DNA from: an uncultured Bacteroidota bacterium
GTDB lineage: Bacteria > Bacteroidota > Bacteroidia > Chitinophagales > Saprospiraceae
Direction: 5' to 3'
NCBI GenBank assembly: GCA_903854205.1
Contig: CAINVS010000607.1
Location: forward strand, 1-47,059
Length of the DNA: 47,059 bases
Both the position numbers and the translations under genes were made by a program. Positions 8,517 through 18,200 of this stretch are shown one piece after another. The number at the start of each line of letters is the position of its first letter. Within the stretch, counting starts at the first letter, position 1. Under the pieces are notes generated by a model that worked only from the letters and a program-made list of their open reading frames with translations, had not been told where the DNA came from and ran no database searches.

Positions 8517-9617
8517 TTAACCCAAATAAATTCCCCCATTCACAGTTGCCCTATTAGCACCCGTAACAGAAGGCATGGAATTGGGCTTTTCTTCCAGGCG
8601 CAATAAGCCCAAAAGGGCCATTAAAAGGGCCTCTTTATAGTTAATTACAGCTGATTCAGGAATCTTAATGTCAATGTTAATTGAGGTCATTGCTTTGCTG
8701 AGCCTTTCCACAAAGAATTTATTATAAGTACCTCCACCACTCAGCAGCATCTTAGCGGAGCTTTCCGGCCAATGTTCCTGCTTGCGGATTAGGCTGATGG
8801 CAGCTGCCGTTTCCTGAGCCAAAAACTCCACTGCTGTTGCCATTTGATCTTCCAAGGGCAATCCGCTCGAAGTAAAGAGCGGCAACACCTCTTTTCGAAT
8901 CCATTCATTACCCATCGATTTTGGATAAGTTTTGCCGAAAAAATCAAGACTTTGCAGGTCTTCCAGAAATTCCGGATGCGGCTTACCGCTACTAGCTATT
9001 TCGCCATCTTTATCGAAGGGCTTACCGACTTTTTCGGACAAAAAATTAAATACCTGATTGGCCGGAGCCACATCAAAGGCGACCCATTTTCCGTCGTATT
9101 GAGCCGATATATTAGCTATTCCGCCTATGTTCATATAAAAATCATATCCCGGAAAAAGGTAAGCATCGGCCAGCGGAGCCAGCGGAGCACCCTCACCATT
9201 GAGCGCCACGTCCTGCATTCGAAAATCGCAGATTACTGTTTTTCCGGTAGTCGCAGCCAGAGCATTACCATTGCCGATCTGCACTGAATAGCGCTTGGAC
9301 GGGTCATGAAAAATGGTATGTCCGTGCGAAGCGATAAAATCTAAAGGTCCAATCTGATGTTTATTAATAAATTCATTGACCAGACCGCCCATATAATATG
9401 CAAAATAAATATCGGTCTGAGCAAAAGTCAGCGCATTTTGTTCCGGCAGTGCAGCAAGTCTTTTTACCCAAATGTCAGAAAATGAAAGTGTTTCGGCCTT
9501 TTCCAAATGCCAATTCACAACAGAAATGCCGTCCCAATCCAAACGGCAGTAAGCAATGTCCAGTCCGTCGAGAGAAGAGCCCGACATGAGGCCGATGGCG
9601 TGGTAGGTTTTGTGCAT
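8517..9617 (-). CDS. anmK: Anhydro-N-acetylmuramic acid kinase
   Basis: GLMSGSSLDGLDIAYCRL, ASHGHTIFHDP, NIGGIANIS, LLSGGGTYNKFF. Confidence 0.95.
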   Translation of the reverse strand: MHKTYHAIGLMSGSSLDGLDIAYCRLDWDGISVVNWHLEKAETLSFSDIWVKRLAALPEQNALTFAQTDIYFAYYMGGLVNEFINKHQIGPLDFIASHGHTIFHDPSKRYSVQIGNGNALAATTGKTVICDFRMQDVALNGEGAPLAPLADAYLFPGYDFYMNIGGIANISAQYDGKWVAFDVAPANQVFNFLSEKVGKPFDKDGEIASSGKPHPEFLEDLQSLDFFGKTYPKSMGNEWIRKEVLPLFTSSGLPLEDQMATAVEFLAQETAAAISLIRKQEHWPESSAKMLLSGGGTYNKFFVERLSKAMTSINIDIKIPESAVINYKEALLMALLGLLRLEEKPNSMPSVTGANRATVNGGIYLG

Positions 9618-9660
9618 TTTTTAATATTTTGTAAAACAGCTATTACGTAAATAATAAGAC

Positions 9661-9697
9661 AATCAACACATCCGCATATTACCCCATCCGCACATCA
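9661..9697. repeat. tgcggat-type short repeat, copy 2
   Basis: aatcaacacatccgcatattaccccatccgcacatca matches 1451-1487, again at the 3' end of a minus-strand gene. Confidence 0.7.
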
Positions 9698-9698
9698 A

Positions 9699-10772
9699 CT
9701 AGGTAGTCGGATAACCCTTTTTCTTATACATCACCTCCACTAATGCCCGTTGCAGTGCAGGTGCCTGATTGAAAGAGATCTCCACCTCGACCGGCAGCAC
9801 ATAAAGCGGTATTGATGCGTCCAAAAATCCGGCAAGGCGGGTAGCGTCTTTTTCAGTGGTCAACAACAGGCAGTTTTCAGATTTTGACTTGAGTTGTTGC
9901 CATTTCTGCAGAATGTTAATCCAATCGCTCTGACGGAATTGGTGATGATCGGCATAGCGCAGCAACTGTACATTTGCGCCACGGCTTCTGAGATCGGTTT
10001 CAATAATCTCCGGATTGGCGACACCGCTTATCAGCAGTACCTCCCGGCTTTCCAACTGTTCCAGAGGAATTGTCTGATCTTTTTCCCCATAAATATAGGG
10101 ACTTCCATATTTGAAATAGGAGAAAAAGACTTTTTGCTGCTTTTGGGGCGACAGTTTCTGCAAAAATTCTCTTGCCTCGGCATCGCTAAGCGTTGAAGGA
10201 CATTTACTCACAATGAGCATATTGGCCCTTTTATAATTGAAGCGAAATTCGCGCAGATTGCCCGCCGGAAGCGGATAGTCATTAAAAAAAGGATCTCTGT
10301 AAGTTGTGAGCATTATGTAATAATCGGCTCTGACCGGCCAATGCTGCATGGCATCATCAAAAATCAGCATCTGAGTTTCTGGCTTCAGTTTTAGGATTTG
10401 GTTCATCCCGTCTACTCTTTTTTCGCAGACAGCTATTGGGATTTCAGGATACTTGAGGCAGATTTGCAAGGGTTCATCTCCAACGGCTTCTGCGCTGTCT
10501 TTGGCATTCACCAATTTGAAACCGCGGGTTTTTCTGCCGTAACCTCTGCTGAGTAAAGCTACTTTATGGTAGGGGCCCAAATGTCCGATGACATACTCCA
10601 CATGCGGAGTTTTGCCTGTTCCTCCTGTCGACAGGTTACCTACAACAATAGAAGCTACTTCTGTTCGGCGCGAGATTCGCCAGCCCAGTTTATAACTGAG
10701 CTTGATAACCTCTACGATCAATCCGTAGAGCCCGGCAAAGGGAAGCAAAAGCAGGCGTAATTTTCTAAGCAT
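9699..10772 (-). CDS. lpxK: Tetraacyldisaccharide 4'-kinase
   Basis: VGNLSTGGTGKTPHVEYV, LLSRGYGRKTRGF, LIFDDAMQHWPVRADYYIMLTTY. Confidence 0.93.
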   Translation of the reverse strand: MLRKLRLLLLPFAGLYGLIVEVIKLSYKLGWRISRRTEVASIVVGNLSTGGTGKTPHVEYVIGHLGPYHKVALLSRGYGRKTRGFKLVNAKDSAEAVGDEPLQICLKYPEIPIAVCEKRVDGMNQILKLKPETQMLIFDDAMQHWPVRADYYIMLTTYRDPFFNDYPLPAGNLREFRFNYKRANMLIVSKCPSTLSDAEAREFLQKLSPQKQQKVFFSYFKYGSPYIYGEKDQTIPLEQLESREVLLISGVANPEIIETDLRSRGANVQLLRYADHHQFRQSDWINILQKWQQLKSKSENCLLLTTEKDATRLAGFLDASIPLYVLPVEVEISFNQAPALQRALVEVMYKKKGYPTT

Positions 10773-11032
10773 GTTTTTTAATAAATCAAGGGTACAATAT
10801 TAGGCATTTTTGCGCCCTATTTTATTTTTAATAATTAAGAAAATCATCCTTTGCAGAAAAAAAGATGCAATTCTAAATTGATTTAACTGTCAAAAAATTC
10901 TATTTTGTTTCAATTACAAGTAAAACTTCTTAATTGGCCAATCAGGTTTAGAATCTTAAGGATGTTAAAGAAAAACTAAAAAATACTTTTTCGGAAACTG
11001 ACCGGTCAATTATAAAAGAGCAAACAAATAAT

Positions 11033-12259
11033 ATGATATTTCTTTTTTTCTGCTTTATTATTTCTTTCGATCTATACGCTCAAGCGCCTTTAAGTAGTGA
11101 AGGTAGTGAAATTAAGGATGCATCCGGTGCAGTTTTCCATATGAAAGGCGTTAACTGGTGGGGGGCAAATGGGAGTAAGTATCCTTACCGTAAGGATCAC
11201 AAAGGAACCGACACACATGCTATGCCTTTTGGTCTGCATATTCAAAAAATTGAGCTGATTGCTGATGCCATAAAAGATGCAGGATTCAACACGGTTCGTC
11301 TGCCTTTTTCAAACCAAATGCTTTATGACACAACCAAAGCATTAGCAGGATGGGTAGGGCCTAATGAAAATCTCATAGGTCTTACTCCGCTCCAAGTTTT
11401 GGATGAGGTGATAAAAGTGCTTACGGATAAGGGAATTTTTGTGATGCTGAACAACCATTCCACTACAACACATTGGTGTTGCAACTATGATTATAACGGA
11501 CTTTGGTTTGGTAAAAACAAATATTGGTCTCAAACCCCTAAAAAATGGATAGCCGATTGGGAAATGCTGGTGGCCAAATATGTGAACAATCCGCTGGTTG
11601 TTGCAGCAGATCTTAGAAATGAGGTCAGACCTCAAAGAGGCAGATTTATCCCCTTTCCAAAAAATCCAAACTGGGGTAGGAAAAACCGTCGGGATTGGCA
11701 TAAATACGCTACACTTGCTGGAAATTCTGTCCACAGAATCAATCCCAATCTGCTGATTGTGGTAGAGGGTATCAATGCTCAGTCCCGTTGGTTTGTAAAA
11801 TTAAAGTTCCCACACTTGTTGCCTATTATAAAACGTCCTGTTTTACTGAATGTTCCAAATAAATTGGTTTATGAGATACATAACTATTCCTTCAGTTGGA
11901 GCAAGTCCAATCTGGCCCGCCCCAAAAAACAAGTCAGGTATTCCGACCTAACAACTATGCAACGATTGGAACATTATGAAAAATATTGGGGTTTTGTCAC
12001 CAACAAAAATTTTGAACACCGAACACCTGTTATATTGGGGGAATTTGGCTGTAGCGGAGATTCAGATAATGATAAAGAATGGCTGAAGGATTTATCCGAA
12101 TATATCAAAAATAAACAGATTGGTTTCTGTTGGTGGACTTTGGAAGAGGACCTTTTAAGTAAAGGCAGTTATGGAATAATGAACAGCAGTATGGATAAAA
12201 TAGATGTACAAAATGATTGGCGTTGGGCCTTTTTATCAGTGCTTCTTGAAAAAAAATGA
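11033..12259 (+). CDS. Glycoside hydrolase family 5 (cellulase-like) secreted enzyme
   Basis: HMKGVNWWGAN, TVRLPFSNQML, AADLRNEVRP (acid/base Glu), VILGEFGCSG (nucleophile Glu); N-terminal hydrophobic signal. Confidence 0.88.
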   Translation: MIFLFFCFIISFDLYAQAPLSSEGSEIKDASGAVFHMKGVNWWGANGSKYPYRKDHKGTDTHAMPFGLHIQKIELIADAIKDAGFNTVRLPFSNQMLYDTTKALAGWVGPNENLIGLTPLQVLDEVIKVLTDKGIFVMLNNHSTTTHWCCNYDYNGLWFGKNKYWSQTPKKWIADWEMLVAKYVNNPLVVAADLRNEVRPQRGRFIPFPKNPNWGRKNRRDWHKYATLAGNSVHRINPNLLIVVEGINAQSRWFVKLKFPHLLPIIKRPVLLNVPNKLVYEIHNYSFSWSKSNLARPKKQVRYSDLTTMQRLEHYEKYWGFVTNKNFEHRTPVILGEFGCSGDSDNDKEWLKDLSEYIKNKQIGFCWWTLEEDLLSKGSYGIMNSSMDKIDVQNDWRWAFLSVLLEKK

Positions 12260-12281
12260 AAAACAATTTTATTATCGCTGA

Positions 12282-12346
12282 TCCGTCATTAGAGTTTGTG
12301 ATAAACCCTAAGGCTTTGCGAAGCGAACAAAACTTATAATGACGGA
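12282..12346. repeat. Inverted-repeat-ended intergenic element, copy A (tccgtcatta...taatgacgga)
   Basis: 10-bp perfect terminal inverted repeat; shares ends and gcgaagc core with 39472-39588. Confidence 0.7.
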
Positions 12347-12352
12347 ATTGGG

Positions 12353-13318
12353 TTAAAAGTCTAAACGGGTTACTCTGGTAATATGTACCACCGCATCCCC
12401 CTCATATGCAATCGGGGAGTGATTGGAACAAATGATATAACCGTCATGTGTAGATTTTACTTCTACTTCAAATTGCCCAAAAGGGTCACTGATAGTACCC
12501 AATACATCGCCTTTATTAATTTTACTGCCAATTTTCCTTGTAGATCGGAACATACCCGACTCTTTGGCTCTTATCCAGGTGGAATCTTTAACAAGAATAG
12601 GCGGTTCAATCGGATAGGAATTGGTAGTCATTTCCTTTGAAAGATTGCGCATATTTAGGTGATGCATGAGGCGCAATGCACCTTGAATGCCTATTTTTGT
12701 GACAATACGATCCAAATTGAGCGATTTACCCCCTTCAAAGAGGAGCACATGCTTTCCCATTTTAGTAAGAGCTTCTCGGAACGATTTGTCCCGATCTTTG
12801 GCATCGATAATAAATTTTGTGCCAAAAACCTTTGCCAGTTCCAAAGTATCCTTTCTGCTGATATCCAAACGAATTTGAGCATAATTAAACCTTGCTGCCC
12901 CGCCAGTGTGGTAGTCAATACAGTAGTCAATATGCGGCGCAATATCATGCAAAATATGATAGGCAAAACGGCTTGCCAAAGAGCCATTCGTGCTTCCCGG
13001 AAATAGTCTGTTCAAATCACGGCCATCGGGGAATTCACGTTTCTGATTCAAAAAACCAAACATGTTGATTACCGGAATACAGATAACTGTTCCTCTTTCA
13101 GGTTTGTTATATCCGTGTGCAATCAATTGTCTAACAATCTCAACTCCATTGGTTTCATCGCCATGTATTCCTGCACTCAGCAGTAATACAGGCCCATCTT
13201 CCAGGCCTCTTTCAATTATAATTGGCACGGCAAAATTGGTTCCGGTATGCAATTTGGCAATATCGAGATACAAAACCTTGCTTTCGCCGGGAGCTATATA
13301 GTTATTGAGTATTTCCAT
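12353..13318 (-). CDS. Succinylglutamate desuccinylase/aspartoacylase (AstE/AspA) family protein
   Basis: Zn-ligand motif GIHGDETNGVE, DYHTGG, C-terminal barrel-sandwich-like KINKGDVLGTISDPFG. Confidence 0.9.
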   Translation of the reverse strand: MEILNNYIAPGESKVLYLDIAKLHTGTNFAVPIIIERGLEDGPVLLLSAGIHGDETNGVEIVRQLIAHGYNKPERGTVICIPVINMFGFLNQKREFPDGRDLNRLFPGSTNGSLASRFAYHILHDIAPHIDYCIDYHTGGAARFNYAQIRLDISRKDTLELAKVFGTKFIIDAKDRDKSFREALTKMGKHVLLFEGGKSLNLDRIVTKIGIQGALRLMHHLNMRNLSKEMTTNSYPIEPPILVKDSTWIRAKESGMFRSTRKIGSKINKGDVLGTISDPFGQFEVEVKSTHDGYIICSNHSPIAYEGDAVVHITRVTRLDF

Positions 13319-13416
13319 TTCAACAAAATACGATTAAAAAAAAGGTTATCAATAAAAAAATTGACATAACCCTATAGCTCTAAACAAATACATAGTTAAA
13401 AAATATTAGTTGCTAA

Positions 13417-14307
13417 TTAGAGAACATTACGTTCTATGTATCTTATAATAGCTTTTGCAATATCCTTGCCGGTAGCACCTTCTATGCCTTCCAATCCAGG
13501 AGAAGAATTTACTTCCATAATAAGTGGACCTGAATCAGATTGAAGCATATCTACGCCGGCAATACCCAATTCCAGTGTTTTTGCGGCTTTGAGTGCAGCA
13601 TTTTCTTCGTCGTCGGTGAGTTCTATGAGCTTGGCAGAGCCGCCCTGATGTAGATTGGATCTGAATTCGCCCTCTTTGCCCTGTCTTTTCATGGCACCGA
13701 CAACAACTCCGTCTACTACAAAGGCACGGATATCAGATCCTCCGGCTTCTTTGATAAACTGTTGTACTATCACTCTGGCCTGTAGACCATTGAAAGCTTC
13801 CAACACAGATTTGGCAGCTCCGGGTGTTTCCGCCAGTACAACACCTATTCCCTGAGTGCCTTCTAATAGTTTCAGGACACAGGGCGCGCCGCCTACTTTA
13901 TCAATTACTGAATTTACATCTTTGGAATAGTTTGTAAAAGCGGTAACAGGTAGACCCAATCCTGCACCGGATAATATCTGTAAGCTGCGTAGCTTGTCGC
14001 GTGAACGCACTAGGGCCTGTGAACTTGTTGCTGTAAAAACCTTCATCATTTCAAACTGTCGTATAACCGCTGCGCCGTAGAAGGTTACAGAAGCTCCAAT
14101 ACGCGGAATGATAGCATCGATATCTTTAAGTTCGTTGCCCTTGTAAAAAATCTGAGGATTGTTGCCTTGAATAAGCAGGTCACATTTTGCATGATTTACA
14201 ATCAGCATTTCATGACCTCTCTTTTCCCCTGCCTCTTTTATTCTTTGAGTCGAGTAGAGTTTCGGATTCTGAGATAGAATCACCATTCTAAGCTTCTTTT
14301 TTTTCAT
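13417..14307 (-). CDS. rimK: RimK-family alpha-L-glutamate ligase (ATP-grasp)
   Basis: ATP-grasp with [54 protein letters not shown]. Confidence 0.93.
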   Translation of the reverse strand: MKKKKLRMVILSQNPKLYSTQRIKEAGEKRGHEMLIVNHAKCDLLIQGNNPQIFYKGNELKDIDAIIPRIGASVTFYGAAVIRQFEMMKVFTATSSQALVRSRDKLRSLQILSGAGLGLPVTAFTNYSKDVNSVIDKVGGAPCVLKLLEGTQGIGVVLAETPGAAKSVLEAFNGLQARVIVQQFIKEAGGSDIRAFVVDGVVVGAMKRQGKEGEFRSNLHQGGSAKLIELTDDEENAALKAAKTLELGIAGVDMLQSDSGPLIMEVNSSPGLEGIEGATGKDIAKAIIRYIERNVL

Positions 14308-14752
14308 TTTTGTCTTTGTTTAACTTTTTTGAGTATTTTTTAAGTTTATTGACTTTCGACACATCGACAACGAATTTTCCCTGTAAAAATTTTCGCCCTA
14401 ATAGTACCGGATATTTCATCTCTGCCCTATCGGTAAGAGTAAGTTCGATGTCGTAATATTTTCTCCCGAATTTAATACGAACCACAATCTGATAACGTAG
14501 TTCTGTAATGCCGTTAGAGCTTTTGATATAAGTCATTTCATATTCATCGAAAACAAGTTCTTTTTGATTGTATGCAGCATGCGACTCGTCTAAAAATTTA
14601 CAGTGTAGTTTATCACCTACCTCTTTCATATCTGCACAATGAATACTTGAAGTAAAAGCACCCGTATCTATTTTAACATCGATATCTTCCAGCCCCAAGT
14701 CAGGAAAATCGGCTTTTTCAAGTCTTCCAATTAACTTTTTTTTGAATGCCAT
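14288..14752 (-). CDS. Retropepsin-like protease (RimB/'ATP-dependent zinc protease' family)
   Basis: [13 protein letters not shown] (DTGA motif) and [17 protein letters not shown]; overlaps rimK start by 20 bp. Confidence 0.87.
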   Translation of the reverse strand: MAFKKKLIGRLEKADFPDLGLEDIDVKIDTGAFTSSIHCADMKEVGDKLHCKFLDESHAAYNQKELVFDEYEMTYIKSSNGITELRYQIVVRIKFGRKYYDIELTLTDRAEMKYPVLLGRKFLQGKFVVDVSKVNKLKKYSKKLNKDKNEKKEA

Positions 14753-15252
14753 TATTCTTTCTTTTTGTAAAATTCAATTCCATGTCCTTAGAAATTTAGA
14801 TCAGAAATCGATTATTATTCAAATATATAACATTTTGGCTGTTTGTAAAACTTATAATCATTATTCTACATCCTTTATTTACTTTTATTTAAAAAAAAAT
14901 TAGGAAAAAATTTAAAGCCTTGAAACTAACTTTTCTTACTTTTTTTAATTTGTTTAAACAAAGTTGGATACTCAAAAACCTGATCCATACTGATGAGAAT
15001 AGCAAATCAGTTTTTAATTCGTCTAACTGATTTACAGAATTTGGCTATTGTGTTGTTTTAACAACAATGTTTAGCCAAATGATTTCTTTAAAGGAACTTT
15101 TTATAAATTGATACACCAAAGTCATAACTGTTGACATCTTCTTTTTCAGGTTGTCGAAAGGACAATTGAAATGTGCGCTAAAAAACAGAATTTACAAAAT
15201 TGGAGTTATATAGACCCTCTAATCTCAATTTTAAAGCTACAAAACAATAATC

Positions 15253-18200
15253 ATGAAAACCCTTCAAATACGTTTCAGAATCGCAGCAATAGCAATAGTT
15301 ATGCTGCTGACAGTCGGAATCACAGTGGCACTCACAACCGAGAATCTGCTCTCCGACCATCCCTTCCTAAAAGGTCTTTTCGATAAACTGGTAAAACATC
15401 AGGCAGCGTATCGCCCCGAAAAAGTTTATGTCCATTTTGACAAAACACTGTACAAACCAGGAGAAAGTATATGGCTCAGTGCTTATATACGCGATGCACA
15501 AACACTTGAACCGTCCAAACAAAGTGACATTGTCTATGTCGAATTTATCAATCCCCGCGGTGCAGTAGAAAAAAGCATCAGCATCATAGCCAAAAACGGA
15601 CAGGCTGCGGGCGACTTCCAAATTGCGCCCAATGCAAAGGGCGGAACCTACAAACTGAAAGCCTATACCAAATGGCAGGGCAATACTTCTGAGTTTTTTG
15701 AACGCGATATTCAGGTGCAGGCCGTTGTTTTGCCCAATCTGAATATGAAATTGGAGTTTGAGCGCGATGCCTACGGCCCCGGCGTTCCGGCCTCCGCACA
15801 ACTGAATCTGGAATCTTTGGACAAACAGGTTTTGGCCAACCATAGTTTTAATTATGTTGTCAGTTTCGACGGCAAAGAAACCCTGAAAGGCAGCGGTAAA
15901 ACTGATGAAAAAGGGGTTGCCAAACTCAGTTTCGATCTCCCAAAAGATCTCAACACAAATGATGCTATATTAAATGTCATGTTCCAATACAAGGGTCAGA
16001 CCGAGTCTATCTCCCGCTCTGTACCGGTAGTTTTGGGCAATATCGATCTGCAGTTTTTTCCTGAAGGCGGAGAATTGGTCGCCGGACTCAGCAATGCTGT
16101 TGCCTTCAAAGCACTCGATGAATTTGGCAAAGCTGCCGATGTTAGCGGTGTTATTGTCGATCAGAACGGTAAAAAAGTGGCTGAATTCAACAGCTATCAT
16201 AAAGGTATGGGCAAATTCGAATTCCGCCCAATGGCCGGCAAACAATATACTGCCCGCATTGAGCAGCCTTCCAATGTAAAAGGAACCTTTACCTTGCCTG
16301 CAGCAAAAGCCAATGCTGTTACACTGCGTCTTCGCGGACAAAACAGACAGGAAATGCAGGTGGATGTACTGACAAATGCCGAAGAAGAACTTTTTGTAGT
16401 AGCGCAAAGCGGCGGTAAAATGATCTTCAGCAAAGCAATTGAAGCTTTGCCGGGTGTCAATTCACTCAGTATCCCGACTTCCACTTTCCCTGTAGGAATT
16501 GCACAAATCTCAATCTTCGACAGCAAACAAATGGCCCGCGCCGAACGTATGGCCTTTGTTAATCCCCACAAACAGCTCAAAGTAAAGGTAAAAAGCAAAA
16601 AAGAGCGCTACATGCCCCGCGAGCTGGTGGAAATGGACATTGAAGTGAGTGACGAATACGGTCGCCCGGTTGCCGGTCAGTTTTCTGTTGCAGTTGCCGA
16701 TGATAAACTACTCACTTTTGCCGATGACAAACAGGGTCATATTTTGGCTTACAGCTTGCTGGAATCGGATCTGAAAGGCAAAGTGGAAGAACCTAATTTT
16801 TATTTTGATGATGAATCTGATGCAAGCCGTTTCAAACCGGAAACAGACCGTAAACTGGCATTGGATAACCTCCTCATGACGCAGGGTTGGACCCGTTTCG
16901 TTTGGAAAGAAGTTCAGGACGAAAAATACCGCGACTTTGCACAAAAAGCAGAAAAGGCTGTATTTGCCGGAAAAGTACTGGATACTCAGGGCAAACCATT
17001 GGCCGGAGCTGATATTACAATTGGTCAAAAAACTGCAAAAACAGATGCTCAAGGTATGTTTAGCCTTGCGGGAGTAGAGCTTTATCAGCCTATAAGTATG
17101 TTGGTGAGCGGAACCGATAAATATCCTACAACACTCAGTTATTCAGAATATACACAGTCTATTCAGGTAAATCTTTTGGGTAAAAGAACTGTTACAGGTG
17201 TTGTCACCGATAAAAAAACAAAAAAACCATTGCAACATTCCTCCATACAGGTTTATGGAACACAATACATCACTGTTCAGACCAATGAAAAAGGGGAATA
17301 TAAAATTGAATTTCCCGAAAACAGTACCTACCTCTATGCTTATTATGGCGGTTACAGTCAGTATATCGATTTGAATCAGAATAAAAGTGCAAATATCAAC
17401 TTTGAAGTAGAACAGGTCTATTATGACAATTTGGTGGAAACTACATCAACCGGAAACGGTTCAAGAAGCGACCGTTCAGTTACTAAAAGCAGTACATCCG
17501 CAAAGCGCCCTTCCGGACGCAATAAAGCTGATAATGAAATGCCTATGATTGGCGAAGTTCATCATGTACCTATGAATAATGCGATACCTGCTCCTGTTGC
17601 TGTGCCTGAAATGTTCGAAGCAAGAGATGCAGAGCCTATGATTGCTAAGGATGCAGATAAAGCAGGTATGGTTGAAGAAAAAGCTGTTGAAGATCTGGAA
17701 GGAGAAATTGATTTTGGTTTGGATGACCAAATTATGGACGGTAGAGCGCTTGCGAAAGATGAGAAAAAGAAAATGGACAATAAAGGTGCTATTGTCAATC
17801 AGAAACAGGTGGCTGTGGTAGGTGTGCGTTATTACCGTGCCCGCGAATTCTATGCGCCAAAATATGAAGACAAAAAGCAGCCTACACTGCGCAACGACTT
17901 CCGAAGCACAGTTTATTGGAATCCGAGTCTTAATATCGGTAAAAATGGCAAAGCAAGCATCTCTTTTTACAATTCCGATGATATCACACAATTCCGCGTT
18001 AGCGTAGAAGGTTTTGGCAACAACGGTTCTGTAGGTCGTGCCGAGTATAAATACTTTATTCAGCTGCCGGTGGAATTAATAGTTAAAATTCCAACTGAAT
18101 TGCTGACTGAGGACAAAGTTTTCATTCCAATCACCCTCACCAATAACACCGATGAGACTGTGACCGGACAACTCATTGTTTCTCTGCCTGCAAACATCAG

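Noticed and set aside
14753-15252. 500-bp gap upstream of A2M as riboswitch or RNA gene
   Set aside because: AT-rich without a clear conserved fold or terminator; no recognisable riboswitch core.
17476-17991. Minus-strand 171-aa ORF
   Set aside because: Antisense to the A2M linker region; composition not protein-like.
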